The notes beneath the pieces are model-generated. The model had not been told where the DNA came from. It was given only the letters and a program-made list of their open reading frames with translations, and did not search any database. Positions 1 through 9,406 of a DNA stretch of 24,376 nucleotides are shown here, piece by piece. The position numbers and the translations under genes are program-made. The DNA comes from an uncultured Cellvibrio sp. (lineage in GTDB: Bacteria > Pseudomonadota > Gammaproteobacteria > Pseudomonadales > Cellvibrionaceae): contig CAMLRI010000001.1 in the NCBI GenBank assembly GCA_946482385.1, positions 1 to 24,376 of the forward strand, written 5' to 3'. Numbering within the stretch: the first letter of the stretch is position 1; the number at the start of each line of letters is the position of its first letter.

Positions 1-2
1 AC

Positions 3-269
3 ATGTCAAAAGGGCATAGTTTACAAGACCCTTACCTGAACGTTCTGCGCAAAGAGCGTGTGCCTGTATCCATTTACCTGGTAAATGGCATCAAACTTCA
101 AGGCCAGGTTGAGTCTTTTGACCAGTTCGTCGTCCTGTTAAAAAACACCGTAAGCCAAATGGTTTACAAACACGCAATTTCTACCGTTGTTCCATCTCGC
201 GCTGTGCGTGTTCCCCTGCTGAACGAAGCTGGCGGTGCTGAAGGCGAAGAAGACGAGCAAGCCGAGTAA
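3..269 (+). CDS. hfq: RNA chaperone Hfq
   Basis: This is Hfq, the hexameric Sm-like RNA chaperone that pairs small RNAs with mRNAs in the cytoplasm. At 88 residues it has the usual short length. The N-terminal helix carries the LQDPYLN motif. The Sm1 part follows ([20 protein letters not shown]), and the Sm2 signature [10 protein letters not shown] lies near residues 55-64, containing the Lys-His pair that contacts U-rich RNA. The C-terminal tail is short and acidic (EGEEDEQAE). The ATG at position 3 gives the standard [10 protein letters not shown] start, so the gene appears complete although its upstream signals lie outside the window. hflX follows after 34 nt, the usual gammaproteobacterial order. 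Identification is secure. Confidence 0.98.
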   Translation: MSKGHSLQDPYLNVLRKERVPVSIYLVNGIKLQGQVESFDQFVVLLKNTVSQMVYKHAISTVVPSRAVRVPLLNEAGGAEGEEDEQAE

Positions 270-303
270 TTATCACTGATTGATACCCGCTCGAGGTCGC
301 TAA

Positions 304-1641
304 TTGTTTTTTGATCGTCCCGAATCAGGTGAACTGGCTGTGCTGGTTCACCTGAATTTGTCTCATGGCCAAGATGCCGAAGACCCGCGCGAATTTGAAG
401 AGCTGGTGCTCTCTGCCGGCGGCGACCCTGTTGCCTTTCTCACCGGCTCCCGCATAACGCCCACCGCCAAATTTCTTATCAGCACCGGCAAGCTCGAAGA
501 GTTGCGCCAGTTGGTGCAAGAACACAAAGCCGAGCTGGCTATTTTTAATCACACCCTGACACCCAGTCAGGAGCGCAACCTGGAAAAAGAGTTGCAATGC
601 CGGGTGCTCGACCGCACCGGCCTGATTCTGGATATCTTCGCCCAGCGCGCCCGCACCTTTGAAGGCAAGTTGCAAGTGGAACTGGCGCAGCTGCGCCACA
701 CGGCCACACGACTGATTCGCGGTTGGACTCACCTGGAGCGGCAAAAAGGCGGTATCGGCCTGCGCGGCCCGGGTGAAACCCAGTTGGAAACCGACCGCCG
801 CTTGCTGCGCAATCGCATTAGCCAAATTGAAGCCAAGCTGGAAAAGGTGCGCTCCCAGCGCGAACAGGGGCGCCGCTCGCGCCAGCGTGCCGCCATACCT
901 ACGGTGTCGCTGGTAGGCTATACCAACGCTGGCAAGTCCACCCTGTTTAACCGTATTACCGGCGCCGATGTCTACGCCGAGAACCAATTGTTTGCCACCC
1001 TCGACCCCACCATGCGCCGCATTGAGTTGGCGGATATAGGGGCAGTGGTGTTGGCGGATACTGTGGGTTTTATTAGCCATTTGCCGCACCGTTTAGTGGA
1101 AGCCTTTCGCGCTACCCTGGAGGAGGCAAGTAACTCCAGCTTGTTATTGCATGTGATAGATTCGGCGGCCGAAGAGCGGCTGCGCAATATCGAGCAGGTG
1201 GAGTTGGTGCTGGAAGAAATAGGCGCCGCCGATTTGCCCCAGCTGCTGGTTTACAACAAGCTGGATTTGTTGGAAGGTGCTGCACCCCAGCTCGACCGCG
1301 ATGAAACCGGCAATCCGGTGGCGGTGTGGTTGTCGGCGCAAACCGGCGCCGGCCTGGATTTGTTGGCTCAGGCCATCTCCGAGCTATTAGGCACCGAATT
1401 GGTTGCGGGCGAATTGTTATTGAGCCCCCAGCAGGGGCGTTTGCGCGCCATGCTCTATAGCCAGCAGGCGGTACTGGGTGAAAGCTATGGCGACGACGGC
1501 CGTGCGCGCCTGCAAATCCGTCTGCCCAAAAGCGATCTGTTACGTATTCTCAGCGCTTGCGCTACCAGTTTTGATTCACTGCTCTGGGCTGACCAGCCAG
1601 AGCCGGATGGGGATGGGCAGGAGCCGCCATCCTCCAGCTAA
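304..1641 (+). CDS. hflX: Ribosome-associated GTPase HflX
   Basis: HflX is a GTPase that binds the 50S subunit and splits stalled or heat-damaged ribosomes. The protein has 445 residues. The N-terminal glycine-rich HflX domain includes GGIGLRGPGETQLETDRR. The G domain has G1 GYTNAGKST (residues 205-213), G3 DTVGF, G4 NKLD and a G5-like SAQTG. The start is TTG at 304, directly after an in-frame TAA (301-303). A GAGGT ribosome-binding site at 293-297 sits 6 nt upstream, and the resulting start MFFDRPESGE matches the E. coli MFDRYDAGE pattern. A TTG start may lower translation relative to hfq. It is probably cotranscribed with hfq and hflKC. Identification is secure and the start is well supported. 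Confidence 0.97.
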   Translation: MFFDRPESGELAVLVHLNLSHGQDAEDPREFEELVLSAGGDPVAFLTGSRITPTAKFLISTGKLEELRQLVQEHKAELAIFNHTLTPSQERNLEKELQCRVLDRTGLILDIFAQRARTFEGKLQVELAQLRHTATRLIRGWTHLERQKGGIGLRGPGETQLETDRRLLRNRISQIEAKLEKVRSQREQGRRSRQRAAIPTVSLVGYTNAGKSTLFNRITGADVYAENQLFATLDPTMRRIELADIGAVVLADTVGFISHLPHRLVEAFRATLEEASNSSLLLHVIDSAAEERLRNIEQVELVLEEIGAADLPQLLVYNKLDLLEGAAPQLDRDETGNPVAVWLSAQTGAGLDLLAQAISELLGTELVAGELLLSPQQGRLRAMLYSQQAVLGESYGDDGRARLQIRLPKSDLLRILSACATSFDSLLWADQPEPDGDGQEPPSSS

Positions 1642-1667
1642 TTTTTTTTAACATTGGGAGAAGCCTT

Positions 1668-2798
1668 ATGGCCTGGAATGAACCGGGAAAAGATAAAGAC
1701 CCTTGGGGTGGGCGCGGCGGCAATAACGACGGCCCGCCAGACTTGGATGAAGCCTTTAAAAAGCTGCAAGACAAGCTCAACGGCATGTTTGGCGGCGGAT
1801 CGGGTGGCACTGGCCGCGGCAGCAGCAATTCCGGTATGGGCTTTATTGCCCTGATCGGCCTGCTGGTGGCGGTGGTGATTTACGTGGCCGTGGGTGTTTA
1901 CCAGGTGGATGCCAAAGAGCGCGCGGTAGTGCTGCGCTTCGGCGCCTTCTCCGACATTAAGGGCGAAGGCTTGAACTGGCGCTGGCCGCTGATCGATCAG
2001 GTGATGATCATCAACACCACCTCCACCCGCCAATACTCTTCCAAAGGGCTGATGCTCACCGAAGACGAAAGCATTGTGGAGCTGCCGCTCACCGTGCAGT
2101 ACAACGTCGCCGACGTTAAAGCCTTTGCGCTCAACCTGCGCGAGCCGGAAACCAGCTTGCGCCACGCTACAGATTCAGCGGTGCGCCATGTGGTTGGCTC
2201 TACCGAATTGAACCAGGTGTTGTCAGAAGGCCGCCAGGCGATTGCCGCCGAAGTGCAGCGCCGCTTGCAAACTTATCTGGATACCTATGGTGCCGGTATT
2301 AATGTGATGAACGTGAACATCCAGGAGGCCCGCCCACCGCAGGAAGTGCGCGCGGCTTTCGACGATGTGATCAAGGCCAAAGAGGATGAGTCCCGCCTCA
2401 AGAGCCAGGCTCAGGCCTATGCCAACGCGGTCATCCCCGAAGCGCGCGGTAAGGCGCAGCGGATGATTGAAGAGGCCGAGGCCTACAAAGCAGAAGTGAT
2501 TGCCCGCGCCGAGGGTGAGACAGACCGCTTTGAAAACCTGCTGGCGGAATACAAGCGCGCCCCCGAAGTTACCCGTGAGCGCCTCTACATAGACGCGCTG
2601 GAAGCGGTGATGGGCAAAGCCTCCAAAGTGATGGTGGATGTGAAGGGTGGCAATAACATGCTCTACCTGCCGCTCGACCGCATGGGCGGCCGCAGCGCCC
2701 AATTGCCCGAATCCTCAGGTGTGCAACAGGAGGCTTACAGCCGCCCGCTGCAAACCCTGGAAGCCCCCAGTAATTCCGTTCGTAGGGAGCCACGCTAA
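1668..2798 (+). CDS. hflK: FtsH protease modulator HflK (SPFH/band 7)
   Basis: HflK forms a membrane complex with HflC that encloses and modulates the FtsH protease. The protein has 376 residues. The N-terminal part is glycine-rich and hydrophilic (GKDKDPWGG, GGGSGGTGRG). It is followed by one membrane helix at about residues 58-80 (GFIALIGLLVAVVIYVAVGV) and then the band 7/SPFH domain, with the characteristic VDAKERAVVLRFG strand. A long charged coiled coil lies at about residues 230-290 (KAKEDESRLKSQAQAYAN). The ATG follows GGGAG at 1656-1660. The stop overlaps the hflC start by one base (TAATG), indicating translational coupling. Identification is secure. Confidence 0.97.
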   Translation: MAWNEPGKDKDPWGGRGGNNDGPPDLDEAFKKLQDKLNGMFGGGSGGTGRGSSNSGMGFIALIGLLVAVVIYVAVGVYQVDAKERAVVLRFGAFSDIKGEGLNWRWPLIDQVMIINTTSTRQYSSKGLMLTEDESIVELPLTVQYNVADVKAFALNLREPETSLRHATDSAVRHVVGSTELNQVLSEGRQAIAAEVQRRLQTYLDTYGAGINVMNVNIQEARPPQEVRAAFDDVIKAKEDESRLKSQAQAYANAVIPEARGKAQRMIEEAEAYKAEVIARAEGETDRFENLLAEYKRAPEVTRERLYIDALEAVMGKASKVMVDVKGGNNMLYLPLDRMGGRSAQLPESSGVQQEAYSRPLQTLEAPSNSVRREPR

Positions 2799-3670
2799 TG
2801 TCTAGCAAAGGTATATTTTTCTCCATCGTCTTGCTGTTGGGTGGAATAGTCGCTTTTAACAGCCTGTACATAGTGACTGAGTACGAGCGCGCGGTAGTGT
2901 TGCGCTTCGGCCGCTTGGTGAACACTGATGTGAAACCTGGGTTGCACACCAAGATCCCTTTTGCGGAAAAGGTGCGCAAGTTTGACGCCCGCCTGCTCAC
3001 CGCCGACATGGTGGAGGCCAGTTTCTTCACCGTGGAAAACAAGCGCTTGATTGTGGATGCCTACATCAAGTGGCGCCTGATAGATGTTGAGGCTTACTAC
3101 AAGGCCACCGGTGGCCTGGAAGCCCTGGCGGAAGATCGCCTGGCGCAGCGGGTGGCAGACGGCCTGCGCAACCAGTTTGGCCGCCGCACCCTGCACGATG
3201 TGGTATCGGGCAAGCGCGATGAGTTGATGAAGGAAATTACTGCCAGCATCAACGAAGAAGCGATCAAATCCCTGGGGGTAGAGGTGAAAGATATTCGCGT
3301 TAAGCGCGTGGACTTCCCGCCCGAGGTGAGCCGCCCTGTGTATGACCGTATGTCGGCCGACCGCGAAAAAGAGGCGCGCGAATACCGCGCCCAGGGTAAG
3401 GAGCAGGCAGAGGTAATTGGCGCTGATGCCGACAAGCAGCGCGCCGTCCTGGAAGCCAATGCCTTCCGCGATGCCGAGCGTATCCGCGGCGATGGCGACG
3501 CCAAGGCGGCTGCTATTTACGCCGCGGCTTACAGTAAAGATCCGGAGTTCTACAGTTTTGTCCGCAGCCTCAACGCCTACAAAACCAGCTTCAGCAACAA
3601 GGATGACCTGATGGTGTTAGACCCCAACAGCGACTTCTTCCGCTACATGAAGGATTCCAAAGGCCAGTAA
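2798..3670 (+). CDS. hflC: FtsH protease modulator HflC (SPFH/band 7)
   Basis: HflC is the partner of HflK in the periplasm-facing complex that regulates FtsH. The protein has 290 residues. An N-terminal membrane segment (IFFSIVLLLGGIVAFNSLYIV, about residues 6-26) is followed by the SPFH domain starting TEYERAVVLRFGRLV, and by a charged helix with the family pattern EKEAREYRAQGKEQAEVI. The C-terminus contains the conserved SDFFRYMK. The start codon shares a base with the hflK stop, so the two proteins should be made in fixed proportion. A terminator lies about 170 nt downstream. Identification is secure. Confidence 0.97.
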   Translation: MSSKGIFFSIVLLLGGIVAFNSLYIVTEYERAVVLRFGRLVNTDVKPGLHTKIPFAEKVRKFDARLLTADMVEASFFTVENKRLIVDAYIKWRLIDVEAYYKATGGLEALAEDRLAQRVADGLRNQFGRRTLHDVVSGKRDELMKEITASINEEAIKSLGVEVKDIRVKRVDFPPEVSRPVYDRMSADREKEAREYRAQGKEQAEVIGADADKQRAVLEANAFRDAERIRGDGDAKAAAIYAAAYSKDPEFYSFVRSLNAYKTSFSNKDDLMVLDPNSDFFRYMKDSKGQ

Positions 3671-3835
3671 TGGCCAGTGCTGAATGGCCTTTGTGCAAAA
3701 CTGTGCCTGGCGCCCATCAGGGCAGCAGGCACCAGCCCCGGCCACGGCCAGGGGTGCCCAGGGACGGGTGCCGCAGCGCTCCGGCGCGGTAAATTTAGCC
3801 TGTAAATTCTCGCCCAAAGGGTGTTAAAATGCCGC

Positions 3836-3861
3836 AACCGAGCCAGAAGCTCGGTTTTTTT
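3836..3861 (+). terminator. Rho-independent terminator after hflC
   Basis: AACCGAGC (3836-3843) and GCTCGGTT (3849-3856) form a perfect 8-bp stem with a 5-nt loop, followed by a T run to 3861. It probably ends hfq-hflX-hflK-hflC transcripts. The preceding 165 bp contain GC-rich partial repeats but no gene that I can support. A TAAAAT sequence just upstream (3825-3830) could alternatively be a -10 box that would place the hairpin at the 5' end of the next transcript. Confidence 0.75.
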
Positions 3862-3949
3862 ATGTGTGCCTTCCGCAGGCCTTGTATCCCGGCACCGGTT
3901 TTGTTGCCGCAAACGGCTTTTTTGTTGTCGCAATCAGCTAGGGGTGTGT

Positions 3950-4135
3950 ATGTGGGAAGACCTGGGGCGAGCATTCTGCTTAATGCTGGTGCTGGAAGGC
4001 ATAATCCCGTTTCTCTATCCGACCCGCTGGCGCAGCCTGGTGGCCAGTTTGGCCCAGGTGAGCGATAGCCAGCTGCGCACCATGGGCCTGGCGTCCATGC
4101 TGATTGGGGTCGGCTTGTTATACCTACTTAATTAA
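3950..4135 (+). CDS. yjeT: Small membrane protein, DUF2065 (YjeT family)
   Basis: This is a 61-residue protein of the DUF2065/YjeT family, whose biochemical role is not established. The sequence MWEDLGRAFCLMLVLEGIIPFLYPTRWR... shows two hydrophobic helices, at about residues 7-24 and 44-60. The family motif around EGIIPF and P-R-WR is visible. The frame stays open upstream, but the ATG at 3950 yields the canonical MW-DL start and the upstream codons encode a non-hydrophobic, Arg/Cys-rich stretch unlike the family. In E. coli yjeT also lies between hflC and purA, so the position supports the call. It lies 18 nt before hisZ and is probably cotranscribed with it. Confidence 0.9.
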   Translation: MWEDLGRAFCLMLVLEGIIPFLYPTRWRSLVASLAQVSDSQLRTMGLASMLIGVGLLYLLN

Positions 4136-4153
4136 CAGGATGGTTAGCGTCGT

Positions 4154-5326
4154 ATGACCTATGCCGATCGTTGGCTTTTGCCGGAAGGGGTGGAAGAAAT
4201 CCTGCCGGAAGAGGCCAAAGCTATAGATAGCCTGCGCCGCAAACTGCTGGATATGTACAGCAGTTGGGGCTACGACATGGTGATTCCACCCTTGCTGGAG
4301 TACACAGATTCCCTGCTGATTGGCTTGGGGCGCGATATAGACCTGCTCACCCTGAAGGTGACAGATCAACTGTCTGGCCGCACCCTGGGGATCCGCGCCG
4401 ACATCACCCCGCAAACCGCGCGTATGGATGCCCACAGCTTCCGCCGCCAGGGCGCCAACCGCCTCTGCTATGCCGGCCATGTGGTGCATGCCCGCCCCAA
4501 AAACCCCCTGGCGACCCGCACCCCTATTCAGGCGGGTGTGGAGTTTTACGGTGAGGCCAGTGTCGAGGCGGATATCGAAGTGGTGTGCCTGCTGCTGGAA
4601 TCGCTCAAGCTGGCCGGCTTGCCGCGCCTGCATATAGACCTGGGCCATGTCGGTATCTACCGCGCCATAGCCGCTGCGGCGCAGCTGGCGCCCGCCCGCG
4701 AGCAGGAATTCTTTGAGCTGTTACAGCGCAAAGCCATGACCGAAATCCGCGCCTGGGTGGCAGCCAATATTGGCGATGCCGCCTGTGCCGCCGCGCTCCT
4801 GGCGCTGCCCAACCTGGCGGGCAGCCTGGCGGTGATCGACACCGCGCGCAGCCAGTTCAGCGGCTTGCCCCAGGTGTTGGCGGCGCTGGATCAATTGGAT
4901 CGCCTGGCCGCTGTGGTGCAGGCGCGCTACCCCCAGGCAGAGCTGTATTTTGACCTGGGCGAAGTGCGCGGCTACCACTATCTCACTGGCCTGGTGTTCG
5001 CTGCCTTTGCCCCCGGTTATGGCAACCCCATCGCCAGCGGTGGCCGCTACGACCATATCGGCGAAGTATTTGGCCGCGCTCGCCCCGCTACAGGTTTTGC
5101 AGTGGATATTACCGCCCTGAGCAAACTGGGCCTGCTGAGCGCCAGCCTGCCCAGTGCCATAGCGGTAACCGAAACAGGCGAGCCGGGGCAGTGGCAGGCG
5201 ATACAAGCCCTGCGCGCCCAGGGCGAACGGGTTGTAAGCATGACGGCGGCGGGGCAGTTGGCAGAGCTCAACTGCGACCGCCAACTGTTGTTACAGGATG
5301 GCAAATACCAGGTGGTGGCGCTCTAG
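4154..5326 (+). CDS. hisZ: ATP phosphoribosyltransferase regulatory subunit HisZ
   Basis: HisZ is a paralogue of histidyl-tRNA synthetase that lacks aminoacylation activity and serves as the regulatory subunit of the short-form ATP phosphoribosyltransferase (HisG), the first enzyme of histidine synthesis. The 390-residue length is typical. The class II synthetase-like core is visible: LPEGVEEILPEEA near the start, then MVIPPLLEYTDSLL, and the motif 2-like stretch RADITPQTARMDAHSF near residues 79-95. GGRYDHIGEVFG lies later. Its presence implies that the organism uses hetero-oligomeric HisG. hisG itself is not in the window. The yjeT-hisZ-purA order is familiar from pseudomonad-like genomes. 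Identification is secure. Confidence 0.95.
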   Translation: MTYADRWLLPEGVEEILPEEAKAIDSLRRKLLDMYSSWGYDMVIPPLLEYTDSLLIGLGRDIDLLTLKVTDQLSGRTLGIRADITPQTARMDAHSFRRQGANRLCYAGHVVHARPKNPLATRTPIQAGVEFYGEASVEADIEVVCLLLESLKLAGLPRLHIDLGHVGIYRAIAAAAQLAPAREQEFFELLQRKAMTEIRAWVAANIGDAACAAALLALPNLAGSLAVIDTARSQFSGLPQVLAALDQLDRLAAVVQARYPQAELYFDLGEVRGYHYLTGLVFAAFAPGYGNPIASGGRYDHIGEVFGRARPATGFAVDITALSKLGLLSASLPSAIAVTETGEPGQWQAIQALRAQGERVVSMTAAGQLAELNCDRQLLLQDGKYQVVAL

Positions 5327-5363
5327 CGCCGCGCAGTTCACCTTTTTATCAAACCTTTTTTAA

Positions 5364-6680
<1,317 letters not shown>

Positions 6681-6699
6681 GCGAGTTTTTCGCAGCCAT

Positions 6700-6728
6700 A
6701 AAAAAACCGGGCATTGCCCGGTTTTTTT
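6700..6728. terminator. Bidirectional rho-independent terminator between purA and the sugar transporter gene
   Basis: Seven A residues plus CCGGGC (6700-6712) and GCCCGG plus seven T residues (6716-6728) form a perfect 13-bp inverted repeat around the loop ATT. Because both sides carry the A/T runs it can stop transcription from purA (+) and from the convergent transporter gene (-). Confidence 0.9.
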
Positions 6729-6798
6729 ATGGGCGGTGTTTGCACCGCCAGCGTCGATAAAACCACAGGGGAGGGCATGGCCTCCCGTTTGCGGGTGG

Positions 6799-8211
6799 CT
6801 AGCCCTCCATCTGCTCCAGTTCCTTGCCTTTGGTTTCCTTGACTAGCTTGAGTACAAAGAAAATCGAGAAGGCGGAGAAGAAGGCGTAGATACCATAGGC
6901 GCCGGAGAGGCCGAGGGACGAAGCCAGCAGGTAGGGGAAGGTGAAGGTGATCAGGAAGTTGGCGCCCCACTGGGCCAGGCCAGCCACAGCCAGGGACGAG
7001 CCGCGGATTTGGTTGGGGAACATCTCGCCGAGCATGATCCACATTACCGGGCCCCAGGAAACGTTAAAGAAAATCACGTAGAGGTTGGCGGCCACCAGGG
7101 CCAGGGTGCCCATTTCGCTGCTCAGCATCAGGTTGCCTTTGTCGTCCAGGGGGGCGCCGTAAAACGCAGAGGCCACCAGAGCCAGGGTGACGGTCATGCC
7201 CAAGGAGCCGATCCACAGCAGCGGTTTGCGGCCGATTTTGTCCACCACAAAGAAGGTGACAAAGCAGGCGCCAATACTCACCGCACCGGACACCACGTTG
7301 ATCAGCAGCGAATCGGATTCGGAGAAGCCGGCGGCCTGCCAGAGCACCGCGCCGTAGTAGAACACCACGTTGATGCCCACAAATTGCTGCAACACCGCCA
7401 GGCCAATACCCACCCACACAATGGTGCGTATGCGGTTGCTGGTTTTGTCGATGATGTCGGACAGGCGCGGCTTGTGGTGGTCGCTGGCCAGGGAGGCGTC
7501 AATCTCGCGGACTTTGCTGGTGCCTTCGGCTTCGCCGTAGAGCTTGATCAATACTTTTTTGGCCTGCTCTTGCTGGCCGGATGCCATCAGGTAGCGGGGG
7601 CTTTCGGGGATAAAGAACAGTGCCACCAGGAAGATCACCGCCGGCACCAACTCCATCCAGAACATCCAGCGCCAGGTTTCATAGCCCCACCAGAATTCCG
7701 CCAGGGAGGAACCGGCGCACTTGGCCAGGAAGTAGTTGCTGACAAAGGCGGCCGTGAGGCCGGTGATGATGGCCACCTGCTGCACCGAGCTGAGCTTGCC
7801 GCGATAGCGCGCCAGTGCCACCTCGCTGATATAGGCCGGGCAGATAATGCTTGCCGCACCCACCGCCAGGCCGCCCAGTACGCGGTAGATCACAAATTCG
7901 ATGGAGCCGGTGGCAATACCCGAACCCCAGGCCGATACGATAAAGAAAATGGCAGCCGCTATGAGGATCAGCTTGCGGCCGTATTTGTCGGCCAGGGTGC
8001 CGGCGAAGAAGGCGCCGACGGCACAGCCGAGCAGCATGGAGGAAACCTCGAAGCCGGCGGTGTTGATATTGAACGCGGTGCGCAGGCCATCGACTGTGCC
8101 GTTGATTACACCGCTGTCAAAGCCGAATAAAAAACCGCCAATGGTGGCGATGACGCTGATCAGGACAATAAACGGGGTATTAGCCTGGGATGGGTTAGTG
8201 GTTGTGCTCAT
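6799..8211 (-). CDS. MFS sugar/proton symporter, probable xylose transporter
   Basis: This is a major facilitator superfamily sugar porter (XylE/GLUT-like) of 470 residues with twelve predicted membrane helices, placed in the cytoplasmic membrane. Sugar-porter signatures are all present: GFLFGFDSGVINGT in helix 1, the loop motif DKYGRK after helix 2 and its repeat DKIGRK after helix 8, PESPRYL before the central loop, QQFVGINVVFYYG in helix 7 and WGPVMWIMLGEMFPNQIRG in helix 10. The start chosen at 8211 (MSTTTNPSQ) has AGGT 7 nt upstream. An earlier in-frame ATG at 8265 would add 18 residues without a good ribosome-binding site. Position next to a xyl regulator and xylBA suggests D-xylose as substrate, which is inference; other pentoses or glucose are possible. 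Confidence 0.9.
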   Translation of the reverse strand: MSTTTNPSQANTPFIVLISVIATIGGFLFGFDSGVINGTVDGLRTAFNINTAGFEVSSMLLGCAVGAFFAGTLADKYGRKLILIAAAIFFIVSAWGSGIATGSIEFVIYRVLGGLAVGAASIICPAYISEVALARYRGKLSSVQQVAIITGLTAAFVSNYFLAKCAGSSLAEFWWGYETWRWMFWMELVPAVIFLVALFFIPESPRYLMASGQQEQAKKVLIKLYGEAEGTSKVREIDASLASDHHKPRLSDIIDKTSNRIRTIVWVGIGLAVLQQFVGINVVFYYGAVLWQAAGFSESDSLLINVVSGAVSIGACFVTFFVVDKIGRKPLLWIGSLGMTVTLALVASAFYGAPLDDKGNLMLSSEMGTLALVAANLYVIFFNVSWGPVMWIMLGEMFPNQIRGSSLAVAGLAQWGANFLITFTFPYLLASSLGLSGAYGIYAFFSAFSIFFVLKLVKETKGKELEQMEG

Positions 8212-8267
8212 GGTGATACCTGTTATTGAAATTATGAATAGGTGCAGGCCTGCTGCTAACTGCATCT

Positions 8268-8277
8268 TAATGCATTA
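8268..8277. promoter_or_regulatory. Palindrome in the transporter promoter region
   Basis: TAATGCATTA is a perfect 10-bp palindrome 57 bp upstream of the transporter start. It sits in an AT-rich stretch within the otherwise GC-rich gap between the transporter and the Nudix regulator, where a promoter is expected. It does not match the inverted repeat at the xylB promoter. A regulatory role is possible but not shown. Confidence 0.25.
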
Positions 8278-8404
8278 TGGTTTTAATGACTATATGGCTT
8301 TTGTTACAGGTGAAAATCTTTTTTGCGGCGGCTGGCGCGCTGCCAGGTATAGACGTTTGCGCCGCCAGTTTCCGCCGCTGCTGCGGCTACTTTGGGGTTA
8401 AGTT

Positions 8405-9133
8405 TTAAACCTCAAAGGCAAAGCCGGATTCAGTTAGCTGTTTGTAGGCCGCATCGTCAAAACGGTACAGGTTGGCGGCGCGGTGGGGCACGCCCTGCTG
8501 TTTTTCGTTACAGGGGGTCAGCAGGTTCATTTTCATGATCTTGCGGCGGAAGTTGGGCTTATCCAGCTTGGTGTTGAGGATCGCCTCGTAGAGCGCCTGC
8601 AGTTGCAGCAGGGTGAATTTTTCCGGTAGCAGGTTGAAGCCGATGGGTTGGTGGCGCACTTGGTGGCGCAGCACTTTCAGGCCGTGTTCGACGATTTCGG
8701 CGTGGTCGTACACCAGTTCCGGCAGCTGGTTGGCGCTGTGCCAGCTGACATCGGCGGTGGCCTGGCCGGCCACCAGGGAATAGTTTTCGGCGCTGACCAG
8801 GGCGTAGTAGGCAATGGTGACTACCCGCTCGCTGGGGAAGCGGTCGACCCGGCCAAAGGTTTTTAATTGCTCCAGGTACAGCTGGCGGATGCCGGTGAGT
8901 TCTTCCAGCAGGCGATAGGCGGCGTCGCGCAGGTTTTCATCGTAGCGGATCCAGCCGCCAGGCAGAGCCCATTTGCCTTGGTGCATGGGGTCGGTTTGCT
9001 TTACCAGCAAAATTTTCAGCTCGTCGTTGTCCAGGCCAAAAATCAGGTTGTCGATGGACAGCGCCTTGATCACGTTGGGCGGCAGGTTGAGCGGTTCCAA
9101 TTGGGCATTGGGGTTGGCGGGCTGGTCGGACAC
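8405..9133 (-). CDS. Nudix-related transcriptional regulator (NrtR-like), probable xylose regulon regulator
   Basis: This 242-residue protein has an N-terminal Nudix fold and a C-terminal winged helix, the architecture of NrtR-family regulators. Some family members sense NAD-pathway or sugar ligands. The Nudix box at about residues 59-81 starts GGWIRYDENLRDAAYR and continues LLEELTGI. Compared with GX5EX7REUXEEXGU, the first Glu after Arg is Leu and the last catalytic Glu is also Leu, so hydrolase activity is probably lost. The C-terminal part (FTLLQLQALYEAIL, then NFRRKIMKMNLLTP) is the DNA-binding winged helix typical of the family. It is divergent from xylB and upstream of the transporter gene on the same strand, so control of xylose genes is likely. 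The ligand, and whether it represses or activates, are not known from sequence. Confidence 0.85.
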   Translation of the reverse strand: MSDQPANPNAQLEPLNLPPNVIKALSIDNLIFGLDNDELKILLVKQTDPMHQGKWALPGGWIRYDENLRDAAYRLLEELTGIRQLYLEQLKTFGRVDRFPSERVVTIAYYALVSAENYSLVAGQATADVSWHSANQLPELVYDHAEIVEHGLKVLRHQVRHQPIGFNLLPEKFTLLQLQALYEAILNTKLDKPNFRRKIMKMNLLTPCNEKQQGVPHRAANLYRFDDAAYKQLTESGFAFEV

Positions 9134-9308
9134 AGCGAATCCTCTTTTTTATGTGTTGCTATGAGTGGTAGGGCATTGCCGATTTCCGGGTGGGCACCCG
9201 GGAGCAGGGGGCATTGTATAAGTAGTGTCCAGCGGGGTCGAGCCTGACGCCGGATTCAGCCAGGGGGCTGCAGCCATCCCTATTTACAAAAATTAGGGCT
9301 TTCGAATG

Positions 9309-9337
9309 TTGTTGTCACATAGACAATAAGATATATT
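9309..9337 (+). promoter_or_regulatory. Predicted xylB promoter
   Basis: TTGTTG (9309-9314) and TATATT (9332-9337) are separated by 17 bp, in the AT-rich part of the 273-bp gap between the divergent Nudix regulator and xylB. The -10 box differs from consensus at one base and the -35 box is weak, which would fit a regulated promoter. Transcription would start near 9344, giving a leader of about 60 nt. Confidence 0.4.
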
Positions 9338-9342
9338 GTCTA
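9320..9342. promoter_or_regulatory. Candidate operator of the xyl regulator
   Basis: TAGACAATA (9320-9328) and TATTGTCTA (9334-9342) are perfect 9-bp inverted repeats around the 5-bp spacer AGATA. The site covers the predicted -10 box of xylB and lies between two divergent genes, one of which encodes a DNA-binding protein. This is where a dimeric repressor would act. I saw no second copy in the window. Confidence 0.6.
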
Positions 9343-9406
9343 AAAATCAATAACACGGGTGCCCCTGGGGTGCCTATGTGCAGAGAATCCCGGTTGCGAG
9401 TCCCCT

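Noticed and set aside
1605..1649. Terminator at the end of hflX (GGATGG...CCATCC then a T run)
   Set aside because: The stem is only 6 bp and separated from the T run by about 9 nt; hflK follows closely in the same direction, so a strong stop is unlikely.
7009..8130. A 373-codon open frame on the plus strand opposite the sugar transporter gene
   Set aside because: The translation is His/Gln/Gly-rich with no family resemblance, while the minus strand encodes an intact MFS sugar porter.
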